Source: Culex pipiens pallens (taxonomy: Eukaryota; Arthropoda; Insecta; Diptera; Culicidae). Taken from it: a stretch of 64,000 bases of DNA. Positions 24,262 through 35,788 of the stretch are shown here, piece after piece (position 1 is the stretch's first letter; each line of letters opens with the position of its first letter). The stretch is taken from NCBI RefSeq assembly GCF_016801865.2, contig NC_068939.1, forward strand, positions 95,126,067-95,190,066, given 5' to 3'. Below the pieces are notes generated by a model. It searched no databases, was not told the origin of the DNA, and saw nothing but the letters and a program-made list of their open reading frames with translations. A program made the position numbers and the translations under genes.

Positions 24262-24430
24262 TCATGTGGCGCGTGTATTGATAAGGAGAGCACACACAAA
24301 CAAACTCACGTCGAACGAAAATATCATCAGATTCTTACCCTTGAGCATTTTGCGAGGGATTCGCTGAGTGATGACAGCAAAAGCTGCTGGAGCGGAAAAT
24401 TTCCAAAACATTTTGTACGTGTGTCGGTTT

Positions 24431-24449
24431 GTGTGTGTGTGTGTGTGTG
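24431..24449 (+). repeat. (GT)n microsatellite
   Basis: About nine GT units, 170 bp from the (AC)n run, so the two can pair as an inverted repeat in RNA. Confidence 0.85.
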
Positions 24450-26058
24450 CACACGTGGGCACAACACAAACTTCCAACCCCCTCAGTCCCAAATGTTGGT
24501 TTTGGGGTCTTTCGGAACGATCGATAACTGAAGGTGTAACGCGCCTTGAAGAACTTGAAGCTATTTCGGGGAACGGTATCGATTTAATCCGAAAATTTTC
24601 CACCCGCTTCGGGGGCCGTGACGAGCGATGCTCGGGTTGATGATGGAAAATTTAGCTGAATTTGGTTACTCCGTTTTAAGACACTCGTTTTTACCTTAAT
24701 GAATTATTACGCCTACAGCAGCTGGCTGAGAGTAGAACGGCCTTCGATTTATTCAAGAGGATTATGGCAATTTCGAGAGAATTATTCTCCCGTGAATTCA
24801 GTCTTTTGTTATGACCTTCCATAACTTATTGAGTCAAGATGGCACTTTTAAATTTTCAATTTGACAGCATTTTCCTCCCAGAAATGTGCTGAAATGCTTG
24901 AAATTGAAAATCTTCAGTTGTTTCAATGTAATTTGTAAACCATTAAATAATTCAATCAATTTCTTTCTATTTTTAGCCTTAGACTTCCATCAAACGTCCT
25001 CGGAAATGGTTCAATTTGGCTTAATTCGAACGAAAAAAAAAATCAATCAATTTCCAGCGAATCCCCAACCCGATATCGCCAATAAACGCTGAGTGATAAC
25101 ACGCACCCATTTTCCACGCGCGGATTAAAAATGAGATCAAAACATGCCAATATCAATAAACTTTACGGGAAAACATAAAACATGGCGCGCGAAAAAAAAG
25201 GTTTGAGAGTTTTTTTTTCTGCCCGGAAAAAGAAAACAGGTCCTAAAAATTTGCCCCGCACCCACGTTGCACCCAAATGGGATCGGATATTGATTCATAA
25301 AAGTATACGCGCGCCGCCGTCAACATCAAGTGGTGCGGAATTTCCAAATTATTGTCGAACACGTATCATTTCATCCTTTGGGTCGTCCTTTTGGAAAAGC
25401 GGCACAAATGGGAGGATGTTGTTTATCAGTTCAACATCCGGTCCGCCGGAGAGGAAAACTCGTAAACATTCCTCTTTCTCCGATTTGTGTCAATAAAATC
25501 ATAAAATGTAACTCTCCCCGGGTACTATCAAATATTAATAAAAAAAATTACGTACGATCAACAGTGAGTTTTATTGACGTTTGACTTGTTGAAAGTATTG
25601 CAAAAAAAAGAGAGAGCCGAGCATGAAATAAAACGGAATTCGTTTCCGAATCAGAATCGATGTTTATTTTTACAACTTTTTTGCCCACTCAGCCGCGGCT
25701 CATCTTAATCTCGATGAATTTCCACTGACTTTCCCCACTCCTTACTAGACGTTCAGTAGAGTTTTATCTTTGAAACGTGGAGCCCTTGCGTAGGCTAAAT
25801 CACTTTGGGAAAGCAATTTTCCCCGCGTCACCCGGAAAAGTCTTCGGACGGCCCTTGAGGCAGTTTAAAAAGAAATTTAAAATTGACTCAGATGTAGCAG
25901 CCCCTCATGAAAACAAACTGGATTGGGGCGACGGCCCTCAAAAGAAGGAAGCAACAGATTTTAATAACAATAGTAAAGCACCATCATCTTGGGTGAATCG
26001 GGACAGCAAATTTAAGATGTGTTATGAACAAAATTTTGATATTTCGAATTCATTTTGT

Positions 26059-27163
26059 TATACAGCAATTCCATTTCAAAAGAGCCTAAACCGAAAAAAA
26101 AGTTCTCCGATCGGGCTCAAATTTTTTCTGGGGGTTCCTTGGCCAAAATAATTAGACCCGTATTTTTTTTGTTTGGCCATTAGGGTGACCTACATCGTGC
26201 TAGGGTGGTTCGAAAAATGGCAATTTTGGTCATTTTTCGCAAAAACCTCTTTTTTCAAAAAATCATATCTCCGCGCCATTTCATCCGATTTTCGCTGTCT
26301 TAGACGCAAAAGAAAGATGATGAGTTTGGCTGTTTGAGAAAAATAGTAAGTAGTTTCGAAAATCAAGCTTAACATTTGAAAAAGTCGCATGAAAACTTAA
26401 AATGGCGTTTTGACCGTGTCTGGACCAAAGAGCCTATGTCTGAAAATATTTTTATCGAATTCCTCGGAAAATTTCACAAAACATATCAAAAATTTGGCGA
26501 TGTCGAACCGTACGATTTGGAGATATGATTTTTTGAAAATAAAAACTGAGTTTTTTGTCGCGCCACGCGCAAAAACGGTAAAATGACGAAATCGGCAAAA
26601 AAACAACTTTTTCCACTAAAACTGCGATAACTTAAAAATTTCAGCGATGACCTATACATGTCTGGGTACCAAAAGTTGCGTCTTTCAATTCATATCATAT
26701 CTCCAAATCGTACTGTTTGACATCGCCAAATTTTTGATATGTTATGTGAAATTTTCCGAGGAATCCGATAAAAAATTTTCAGACATAGGCTCTTTGGTCC
26801 AGACACGGTCAAAACGCCATTTTAAGTTTTCATGCGACTTTTTCAAATGTTAAGCTAGATTTTCGAAACTTCTTACTATTTTTCCCAAATAGCCAAACTC
26901 ATCATCTTTCTTTTGCGTCTAAGACAGCGAAAATCGGATGAAATGGCGCGGAGATATGATTTTTTGAAAAAAGAGGTTTTTGCGAAAAATGACAAAAATT
27001 GCCATTTTTCGAACCACCCTAGCACGATGTAGGTCACCCTAATGGCAAAACAAAAAAATACGGGTCTAATTATTTTGGCCAAGAAACACCCAGAAAAAAA
27101 TTTGAGCCCGATCGGAGAACTTTTTTTTCGGTTTAGGCTCTTTTGAAATGGAATTGCTGTATA
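26059..27163. mobile_element. 1.1-kb palindromic element with arms of about 470 bp
   Basis: The left arm (26059-26530) and right arm (26695-27163) are inverted copies at very high identity; I see only scattered single-base differences. They flank a non-palindromic spacer of about 160 bp. The ends TATACAGCAATTCC and GGAATTGCTGTATA are exact complements, so the element is bounded by TA. There is no transposase. The long, well-preserved arms mean an intronic transcript would fold into a long double-stranded RNA. Confidence 0.85.
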
Positions 27164-27854
27164 ATAAAAAAGTTGGTACATCTTTTTCCAAATTTGAAGC
27201 TTTTTATTGATCAGTCGCAATTTAAACTGTGATTCCAAGATGATGGTTTTTCTTAAATTTAATTATTTAATTAAATTTGGTCAAAATATGCAGCTTTGTA
27301 TTTCGACATATTCGTTTGTGACAAAGTTTAAGATTATGATCAGGGCTTTCAAGTCAAAATGGACAACACGTCAAACAATTCTGCATTACAAATTGCTGTC
27401 TTTTTACTGACATTTTGGATTTTATTGCATTTTTTTTCAAGGATCTATAAACAGTTTTCGACTTATGGTCGAAATGTTTCATTCAAATTTGGAAAAAACT
27501 CTAAATCTGCGTCCATTTTCAAAAATATTTATTTTTATGTGACTGCGATATAAAATGAAAGTTCAACGATTTAATCTGGATTGGACGCTTTACGATTTTT
27601 CTTCATGTTGTTTAACATTATATTTTAAGAATAATGAAACCACGCTAAGCAAAAAACATAACAAAAAATATCTTTGACCATTATTTTACATTTTGCAGCT
27701 TGATTTATTGAGTAGTTAACAAAAAATGTGAGCAATTCTTTACGATATTTACGATAATTGATTTTTGGAGGGCATTTCCGATGACCAAAAAGCCATTTTG
27801 TGTCATTGGTTCACCCATACAAGTCTCCATAACTTTGACAGCTGATATTCATGA
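27164..27854. other. AT-rich intron sequence
   Basis: Nothing recognised between the 1.1-kb palindrome and the MITE relic. Confidence 0.5.
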
Positions 27855-28045
27855 TTTCATGAACAAAAATTCATGAATATTCGTAAAAATATTTTAGCCA
27901 TGATTAAAAGTCATAAATTCATGAATTCTTATTCACGGTTTCAATCTTGAAAATCTGGAAAAGTATCACGAAATCATGAATAAAATTATTAACGAATCCA
28001 TGAATCAAAATTCATGATTTCTAGCTCACTTTTTCCCGTGTATTA
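27855..28045. mobile_element. Decayed MITE relic with repeated TCATGAA dyads
   Basis: Repeated ATTCATGA / TCATGAAT dyads occur in both halves. The right end (CTCACTTTTTCCCGTGTA) looks like a MITE terminus, but the matching left end is missing or eroded. The left boundary is approximate. Confidence 0.45.
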
Positions 28046-28429
28046 TTGAGGACTATTCAGGAATTCTTCAAAATCTGTATTATTTTATTTTTTAAATACG
28101 TTTTTTGCGGGGTTTTGTCCCTTAACTCCGCAATTTTGCAGTCATGATTTTTTGAAAAAAGAAGTTTTTTTTTGAATAAATAGTATTTAACAGAAATGTT
28201 GATAATGTGCATCGTTTTTCGAGATAGGGGAGCGTTCTTTGATTACGTAACGCAAACATAGATTTTTAGACTCCTTCCCTCCTCCCCAAATTTCAATTCA
28301 AATTTTCACAACAAACTGCGTTACGTAATAAAAGGACGCTCCCAAATCAATGTCTGATTTTAACTGAAAATTTGCAGTGTAATTAGTATAACAATTCTTG
28401 CATGCAGACTTGTCGAAAAATCTCGGAAT

Positions 28430-28805
28430 CCTGTTGATGAACCTCAGCCATGTTTTGATATGATATGTGAAATTCTCCTAGGTTTTCGTTAAAAATATTG
28501 TAAGATATTGGCTCTTTGGTCCAGACACCGTTAAAAACGGCATTCGATGTTTCGTAAGACTTTTTCAAATGTTGAGATATATTTTAAAAATCTTAAACTT
28601 TTTTTTTATGAAAATCAAACTTATCATCTTTCATTTGCGCCCACGACAGCTAAAATCTGTTAAAATGGAGCAAAAGTGGTTTTTGTGAAAATCGACGAAA
28701 ATTGTCATTTTACGGACCACCCTATCACGGCATAGTTCACCCTATTGGCCAAACAAAAAAAAAATACGGATCTAATTATCTCGGCACGGGAACCCCCAGT
28801 CTAAT
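28430..28805 (+). repeat. Decayed single-arm copy of the 26059-27163 element
   Basis: It matches the right arm of that element in order: GATATGTGAAATT, GGCTCTTTGGTCCAGACAC, GACTTTTTCAAATGTT, ATCATCTTTC.TTTGCG, ACCACCCTA.CACG and CGG.TCTAATTAT. It has no partner arm. Confidence 0.7.
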
Positions 28806-29879
28806 TTTAAACAAATCGAAGCACTTTAATAATTTATTGTTCATTAGGAAATGCTTCACAACTTCTAAGACCGAAAAGATAAGTTGAAAAGCTGTTGATC
28901 ATGAGATCAGCAAAAATAAATATTAAAATATGTTGCATGTTTTGAAGGCGTAATCAATTGTTTTCGTGGAATTCACATATGAAATGCTTAGTGAAATTTC
29001 ACAGTATAATCTGAGCTAACCAGCCAGGACCTCAATCTCCTCGAACCCAATCCCGATTGGTCCCGAGAATCGATTTTGACCACGAGAGCCAGCAATCAAC
29101 CATTAGCGCCGGCGGGGCTTCATCTGGTCACCCCTAAAACCCCTCTCCCCCCCATACCCCGAAACCAATCAAACGCTTCTTCCAACAAAGAACCGGGACC
29201 TAAATCAATGTTTACGCGTTATTTGCGTTTGTGGACCCATTTTTTATGCCTCCGCTTCCAAAAAATCCTCAACCACCCCCAGCCCTTCCAATGGAAGATT
29301 ATTTATATTGTTACGGCGAGCCGTAGCCCAGCCGTCCGTCGAGTCGTTTGTCCAATCAGCCGAACACGACCGGAGGAGAGCTCCGGAATCGATCAGAGGA
29401 TTTCGGTCGAGCGTCCGTCGATTGATGAACACTGCCCCGCTTTTATTGGTTCCCCAACCATGCCGAGGAATCCCCGGAATCCGTCCGTGTTTATCTTGTT
29501 CGAAAGTTTCTTCCGCTTGGACGCTCCTCGCAGAGCAAAGACAGCGGACTTCTTTCATCTGGACGGGTTTGAGCCTAGTTTGGCCGGTTTACTGTGTGTG
29601 CGTGCTTCCAATCGATTGGTGGAAAGTTTATTATCCACGAGGTAATGATTGAGCTGGGAATTGCTGGGCCGCAGGTTCATTGTGGTTGTTTCGGAACGGA
29701 GGATTGGGCCCGAAATTACTGTGGAGGGATCGAGGTGTGGTCTGCCTCGCAAAAGGAGTTTTGGTCATTTTGTAGAATACTGTTCTTAATGTTTTCTTGC
29801 TTGAAGTGTACAGGACAGAATTTGCAACCAAAACAGTTAAAATACCGTCCAATATAGTCATTCTTTCTCTTTTGAAAGT
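28806..29879. other. Intron sequence with a GC-rich block
   Basis: 29030-29720 is GC-balanced and repeat-poor. It holds a 189-codon open frame without recognisable domains, overlapped on both strands by others. Confidence 0.45.
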
Positions 29880-30075
29880 AGTTCCGAGTAGTCTTGACAC
29901 ATTCTACATGTGCGTCAGCTTGGCCAAGGGAATTTTGTCACACGTGCAACCCGACTACATTTTTAATTATAACTCGAGACTCCGACAACCAAATTCAACC
30001 AAACCTCGAGACAATGAAACGAATGGTCAGCCAAAAACGTGTTTGTTATTGTTTACATTGCGTGCTTTGGCAAAA
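29880..30075 (+). repeat. Dispersed repeat family A, copy 2 (5'-shortened)
   Basis: Same orientation as 2980-3690. Shared blocks are TTGGCCAAGGGAATTTTG (29920s), CCCGACTACA, ATTCAACCAAACC and the run GTGTTTGTTATTGTTTAC near 30040. It lacks the insertion seen in copy 1. Confidence 0.65.
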
Positions 30076-31837
30076 CGTCAAGAAGCTTTAAGATGAGGCA
30101 ACAAGGCAACCTCGGAACTCACAAATTTGCTGTAGCACTGCATGGATAACTTGATGATTTCGTCATTGGTAGGCAGAAGAACTGACTTGTAGAACAATAG
30201 CTTGGTTACCACAAAATGTCAGCAAACGATATGATTTGGTTATGAGATTGGTTTAGATAACTAATTGGAAGCAATCTTTCAACTCCATAAACCACATTGT
30301 TTCAACACGAGCACCCAAACTCTCGTTTTCAGCTTTACCAAATGGAGCAGTGCAAAATTGAAAACAAACAATCCTCCCAAAAAAGTACAGCAATCGAGCA
30401 TTCTCTTGATCACGAAAGTCAATCCTCTGCCGAGGCATTCGCCAAAAACAGAGAAAAAGCTCTCGCAAATCCTGACGTTCAAATATTTATGCCAGCAAAC
30501 CAACTGATTCTCGTGGTTCGTTCGAACCTTCGCCCGTACATCGCTCCTTAATAGTTCAATATTTAATATTTGCTTCGAGTATTTGGGGATCAGTCTGTTG
30601 CTCGTTTGGGGCGTCCTTGTCGTCCCTGATTGGTGATAATCTTGCATCATCGTTTGGAGAGAGCTTCTCCGTCGCAGTTTTTTCCCACTCTGATTGAATG
30701 TGATTGAGTAAGAGGTGAATATGTGTTCGCTCTGGTGTTTGAGGTTGCGGGGGAGGGAATAATGGATCCTCTCGGAGGTGTAAGCTTTAAATTGACATGT
30801 TGATGGGGCGTGAGGGAGCACGGCAAATACCCGTGGAATATTACACACCACTCCGGTTGGAAAATGGGTTCGCTTTTCACACTTGGCGAACGGAAATGGC
30901 GGCGGGCAAAAAAGCGGAAAAACATTAAATTAAATGTTAACGATCGTAATGATAATGGTGATAATTCCGATGGTGAGAGGGCGAGCGCAGGAAAAAAAGT
31001 GGAAACGCTCGCTGAAAGCAACATTCCTGTGGGATTTGGTTGGGGTGGGGTGGGGGATGTTTTAGAAAGAGAGATTCCATGAGCGCAGAAAGCACCGTGA
31101 GGTAATGGCTTTATGGCTGGTTTTACGAGGAGGTTTCAAGGTGTTGTAATGATGCATGAACTGAACATTTCAAGAGCTTTAAGGTTAAAGGTTGAAGATT
31201 TAATAAACAACTCGAATACATTCCAACCAAAAACAACAAGCATTATTGAGCCACTCAATTTTGCGCCAGCCAAGCCCTAGTTACCGCTAGCAAAGTTAAT
31301 CTCGGTATCGATATCGGCCACCTCCCGGGGACCGAAATCTAATTTGCCAACAACAGACCATCTGCCCGGTCCATCCGGCCGGCGTGAACTCACTTTATCT
31401 GGAACTCGACCACAACAACAACAAAAAGGGCACGCGAGCCTGTTTTTGCTTCACGCGCCCATATTTTCTCGAAATATTGAACGCAGCATGATGTCCAAGT
31501 CCACCCACCCACAGCTGACTTGGCGTTGAGGGATCATTGGAGTTAGGAAGACATTTTGGGATTTTTATAAAACTTCTCGGTCTTGATTAAAATGGACAGG
31601 GGCTAACTTTTAAACTATAGGCAGAGTTGCTTGCCAAAATTTGAAAAAGGAAGAAACAATTTTATTTGAAAAATATGAAAGCTTGAATCTATGTTTGTGT
31701 TTCAAAACGAGTTGATGTGTACTTTGAATATACAGTCGATTCTCTGGCTGGCTCTGGCACTTCTTTATCTCAATATTGCTCCATCTACCGATGAATTCTT
31801 CAATGCCTTCTTTGATTCTCATCATTCTCTATATTCC
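30076..31837. other. Intron sequence, nothing recognised
   Basis: Mixed composition; open frames overlap on opposite strands without motifs. Confidence 0.5.
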
Positions 31838-31946
31838 AATGCAAATAGGCAAATACCAAAGTGTAAACAAAGATCCTATCCTGCTCACGTCAGTTGATGT
31901 CAGGATAGACTCTTTGTTTACACTTCGACATCGGCCTATTTACATT
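31838..31946. repeat. 109-bp palindrome
   Basis: CAATGCAAATAGGC at 31838-31851 faces GCCTATTTACATTG ending at 31946. The arms also share GTGTAAACAAAGA / TCTTTGTTTACAC and CTATCCTG / CAGGATAG around a 17-bp loop. It sits at the left edge of the larger fold-back region. Confidence 0.7.
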
Positions 31947-31949
31947 GTT

Positions 31950-32770
31950 TTGCTTGATTTTCTCTTCCTCCAATCTCTTCCTCGACACTACATTGAATTC
32001 TTTGTGCTTTCAAAATCTCTTCCGGTTGTCAATAATTGTATCTCATGGCTTGCATAGACAGTAGTTGTCTTTGCGAAACGGAATATTGACAACCGAAGAG
32101 TCGTCTTATGACACGCTGAAATTACCGTTGAACTTCCGCTTGTCAATATTCAAGGGACCATCGAAGAAGAGAATCATCAGTTCACAAAACGTTGCAAAAT
32201 AACAAACGAGAACATCACTGCAACGTCCGGCAAACAAACAACAAACAAAAACAAACAATTGTTTCAATCCTGAGATATTCAATAAAAACCGAAAAAACTC
32301 CTTGCAATGTTGTCACTTTTCATGTGAAAGAAGTTTCAATATTGTTGTGCTATCTTGACATTGCCTGAAAATTGATGTAAGTGTGACAATTGGTCAAAGG
32401 GATCTCAGGTAAGACCGCGTTTGACACAAGTACGAGCTCGACTACCGTAAACATATGCAATTGAAAATCGCGACTCCAACAACAAAATTCAACCAAACTT
32501 CAGGAAACTGCACAGGATTGTCAACCAAACTTAACGGGCTTATAATTGTTTGTTATTGTTATTGTTTATTCAAGGTCAAGCATTTAAACGAGTTTTCTCG
32601 GAACGTCAAACAGCGTCAAACACCCTTTAATGCATCGTTTCGCAAAGGAAAATGCAAGCCATGAATAAGTGAAATTGATAACCGAAAGAGATTTTTACAG
32701 CAAGAAGAATCCAAGGAACCGTGGAAGAAGAGATCCTTCAAATAAGAGAAAATATCGAGAAATGAAGAGA
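31950..32770. mobile_element. Fold-back complex with family A copy 3 in its loop
   Basis: The left arm (about 31955-32085) is an imperfect inverted copy of the right arm (about 32632-32765). Shared blocks include CATGGCTTGCAT and CTTTGCGAAACG in the left arm and their complements in the right. A further direct repeat links 32149-32180 and 32710-32740 (GAAGAAGAGA blocks). Boundaries are approximate. Confidence 0.6.
32262..32610 (+). repeat. Dispersed repeat family A, copy 3
   Basis: It begins TTCAATCCTGAGATATTC and continues through AAAACCGAAAAAACTCC, TTGGTCAAAGGGATCTC and TTGTTTGTTATTG, aligning with copy 1 without its insertion. It lies in the loop of the fold-back structure at 31950-32770. 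Confidence 0.7.
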
Positions 32771-32945
32771 CTAGAAGTATGCAGTTTGAAAGGACTGAAC
32801 TTGGCTCTCCTCTCTCGCGCTCGAAAAATCGGTAAAAGGAAATCGATTTCTCTACACCACTTGTAGGTGTAATGTCACACGTCTAAAAATGACCTGTCAC
32901 TGTTCGTAGTTGAACAATGTTTGTAAACAAAACGAAATGAATAAC

Positions 32946-33047
32946 TAAAAATCAATCAGTAGAAGATTATTTGTGATTCTCATTGTTAGCACCACTTAAG
33001 GTGCTAACATGAAAATCACAAAAAAATCTTCTACTGGTTAATTTTTT
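32946..33047. repeat. 102-bp palindrome centred near 32996
   Basis: The left arm with CAGTAGAAGATT, TTGTGATT and GTTAGCACC pairs with GGTGCTAAC, AATCACAA and AATCTTCTACTG. This could be a short MITE. Confidence 0.7.
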
Positions 33048-33304
33048 CGCTAAGTTCGGGAGCTATTTTTTCGTGTTTCATCTCCTCTGAGATTCGCGGT
33101 GAAAATGTTTTTCTTTTGCGATTTTTCCATCCCTAGCGGAGTGTCAAAAGTACAACTAAACTAAAACAAATATTGTAATTTTCTCATTCTTTTTATGTTA
33201 TAAAATCCATTCAAAATAGGCTGAAAATAAGTAATCTGCAAAATTATGTTTATATCTGGGACGGAAATAGGTTATTATTAAACCAGTCGAACAATGCAAA
33301 AAAA

Positions 33305-33367
33305 TTCCATATCTGGATTTATCTGGCAAACGTCATATCCGTTTGCCAGATAATTCTGGAAATGGCT
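33305..33367. repeat. Short palindrome around TTTATCTGGCAAACG
   Basis: TTATCTGGCAAACG faces CGTTTGCCAGATAA across a 6-8 bp loop, with imperfect outer pairing (CCATATCTGGA / TCTGGAAATGG). Confidence 0.65.
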
Positions 33368-33930
33368 ACCGCTGTAAGCATGCATTACTGACATTGGCAT
33401 TTTGTTTCTAAGAGATTAGATTTTTAGCTCAAGGAAAGCCACTACCGAGACAATTCTTGTTTGAAAATTTGAAAATATTAGCTATTTTTTTAATTTAAAT
33501 TTAGTGGACAGAAGATTTCGTCATTTTGAAATCAGGAAACGAATTTTTCAGACTGTCTTGCCCTAATTCCCCCTTTTCCAGCTTTCCAGCTGGCGTTCCA
33601 TATGGACGCCACTCCATGATAACAAGCGAACAACAACGGGCAGCATACTTCCACCAAATTCCCACCCAATCGAATAGTATGGCCCAGACAATTCCCGCCC
33701 TATTTTTGCTCAATTTTCGACCCAACAGCCTCTTCGCTTCCGGAAAACCCCACGTGTTCACATATATAATTTTGTATTTATCTTCCTCTTCCGATCCGAT
33801 CGGGGGCCCACTTTCCGAAAATCCTCGAGGTGAGCCTCTGGAACGCAACAGAAAAAAAACCCTTCGACACCAGGTGTACCTGATGGGCCAGAGTCGAGTT
33901 CAGCTAGTAGCGCCATGTGGCGCCGTACAG
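33368..33930. other. Intron sequence, nothing recognised
   Basis: A GC-balanced block at 33560-33925 precedes the TIR element. Confidence 0.5.
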
Positions 33931-34857
33931 TAGGGTAGGGTAGTCATCAATGAGACACTTTTGGTTTTCAACTTTCAACGATTTTTCTAATTTTTTCATC
34001 AGCATGTTTTAATGAGCTTTTAGTTGCATTATCATTCTTTTAATGTGTTCTAACATTGACAAAAATATGAGATCGATCCGACATCTACAGCCAGAGTTAT
34101 TCAACTGTCTCATTGTAGACGCACTTGGCAGGAACAATGAGACAGGTGGGGAACAATGAGACACTCTACGAAAATCAACATTTTTCTAGCAAAACATCAT
34201 GTTTTTGTATTGTTCCATTGCAGGTGACTTGCCTTGAACATTTTAGAGCAATTTTGCCAACATGAAACTTGTAATAACAAAAGTTACACTAAAAAGTATT
34301 TCAATTTTGTAAAATCCATATATTTATACCAAATAACTTTGTATTTTTGGTTAAATGAAGTTAAAACTCCATAAATATGCCAAAAATCACTTTTAATTCA
34401 TGTTTTGAAAGATTTCCATAGATTTTGAAAAGTTTAATGAAGAAAAATCAAAGTGTCTCATTGTTACCCATGAGCTGAAATGAGTGGGGAACAATGAGAC
34501 AGTCCTGGATTCTGGGTATATTCTAAGTTTTGGCCAAACCTAATGAAAGGACATTGTAGCCCAACTCAATCCCTATGGAACGTCGAAAGAAATTTGAAGA
34601 AATATTAGTTTTGGTGTAAATGGCAGCCTACGAGCGAAAAAGTAATTTTTGTCCATAATTTACTTTTACACCCCAGAATCAAACATTTATGAATAACTTT
34701 TCAAGGGAGCGTCCATAACCAAAGCCATTAATATGGCAGACGTGTATCCAGTAGACACACCTTTCCCCCAAATATGAGCCTGATTGGTTGAAACTTCGAC
34801 TTGTGAGAACCATTTTATCATTGTTCCCCGTGTCTCATTGATGACTACTCTACCCTA
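33931..34857. mobile_element. 927-bp TIR element with TAGGGTAG ends
   Basis: The left end TAGGGTAGGGTAGTCATC is matched by the complement of the right end (TAGGGTAGAGTAGTCATC), and the similarity continues through CAATGAGACAC, about 30 bp in all. The word CAATGAGACA recurs inside in both orientations (near 34109, 34136, 34154, 34451, 34491). Both ends are TA. There is no coding capacity; it is a non-autonomous DNA transposon, inferred to be of TA-target type. Confidence 0.78.
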
Positions 34858-35572
34858 GTAGATTTGAAGACAATATTGTCGGGCAGCGGATGCTGTCGTC
34901 CGCAGAACGCCCCTTTATCCGTTGCCGATCGATACCCGGTTTCACAGCTGGAGGGATTCGAAGATGCCACGTGGCCACACCGCTAGACGACGACGACTTC
35001 GTCGTCGTCGATGCACATGTAGCACTCAATTTACTTTTATTATTCCTTTGTTTATTCGCTTTTATTCATTTTATTCTCTGTTTCCATTCTCGTTATTAGA
35101 TTCCGTTTCTGGGGGTGTCCTGTGGTGAACTAGTTCGATTCGTGGTCCTTGTTTTTGGGTTTGGGGGTTTGTTTTTTCGTTCGTCTTCATGGCCACACTG
35201 CACATTCGCTCTCCCCTCCCGCAGTCTAAATAGGTGCGATATTGGCAATACTTGTTTGTTTGTCGGGGTGGTGATATCGTAAGCAAACCGATACCGATGA
35301 CGCCATATTGCGACGAGTTTTAGCGAAAATACCCACTTGGGTATGTTTATGAGGGCACTCCGAGTCCGACATGTGGAATTGAAGTCAATGTGGGAGGCAG
35401 CAAAAAAGCGGACTCGTTTTGGTCTGGTTCTACTCAAGTGGTACGCGAACTGAAATTCAGCGAATTTGTACGATGATCACTGCAAACATGGGAATTGATT
35501 ATTTTTGCGCCATAACTAGAACTGCGAGTCTCACCGTAATGAAAATTGAGGAAATCTACGGGTTACGATAGA
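34858..35572. other. Intron sequence, nothing recognised
   Basis: Contains a short GACGACGAC / GTCGTCGTC dyad at about 34988-35010. No exon recognised. Confidence 0.5.
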
Positions 35573-35788
35573 CCCAAGTAACATTTTTTCCAGGAGTTCT
35601 ACAAGAGCTCTTCAAGATAGCTACAGCATAGCAGTTTGGACCGCGGTAGGATAAAACTCTCTTCAAGTACTCTTCCAAACTCCTGAAGAGGTTTTGAAGA
35701 GAATTTTATCCTACCGCGGTCCAAACTGCTATGCTGTAGCTATCTTGAAGAGCTCTTGTAGAACTCCTGGAAAAAAATGTTACTTGGG
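35573..35788. mobile_element. 216-bp near-perfect palindrome
   Basis: The arms of about 100 bp starting CCCAAGTAACATTTTT pair almost perfectly with those ending GTTACTTGGG. Mismatches occur mainly near the centre (about 35680), and a CCGCGG site is present in both arms (GGACCGCGGTAGGATAAAA). No target-site duplication was recognised. Confidence 0.8.

Larger units (their letters stand above)
23591..26058. other. Intron sequence, nothing recognised
   Basis: Contains the (AC)n and (GT)n runs listed separately. Otherwise no recognised feature. Confidence 0.5.

Noticed and set aside
29076..29645. 189-codon plus-strand open frame
   Set aside because: No recognisable domain, low-complexity start, overlapping open frames on both strands, and no splice or promoter context.
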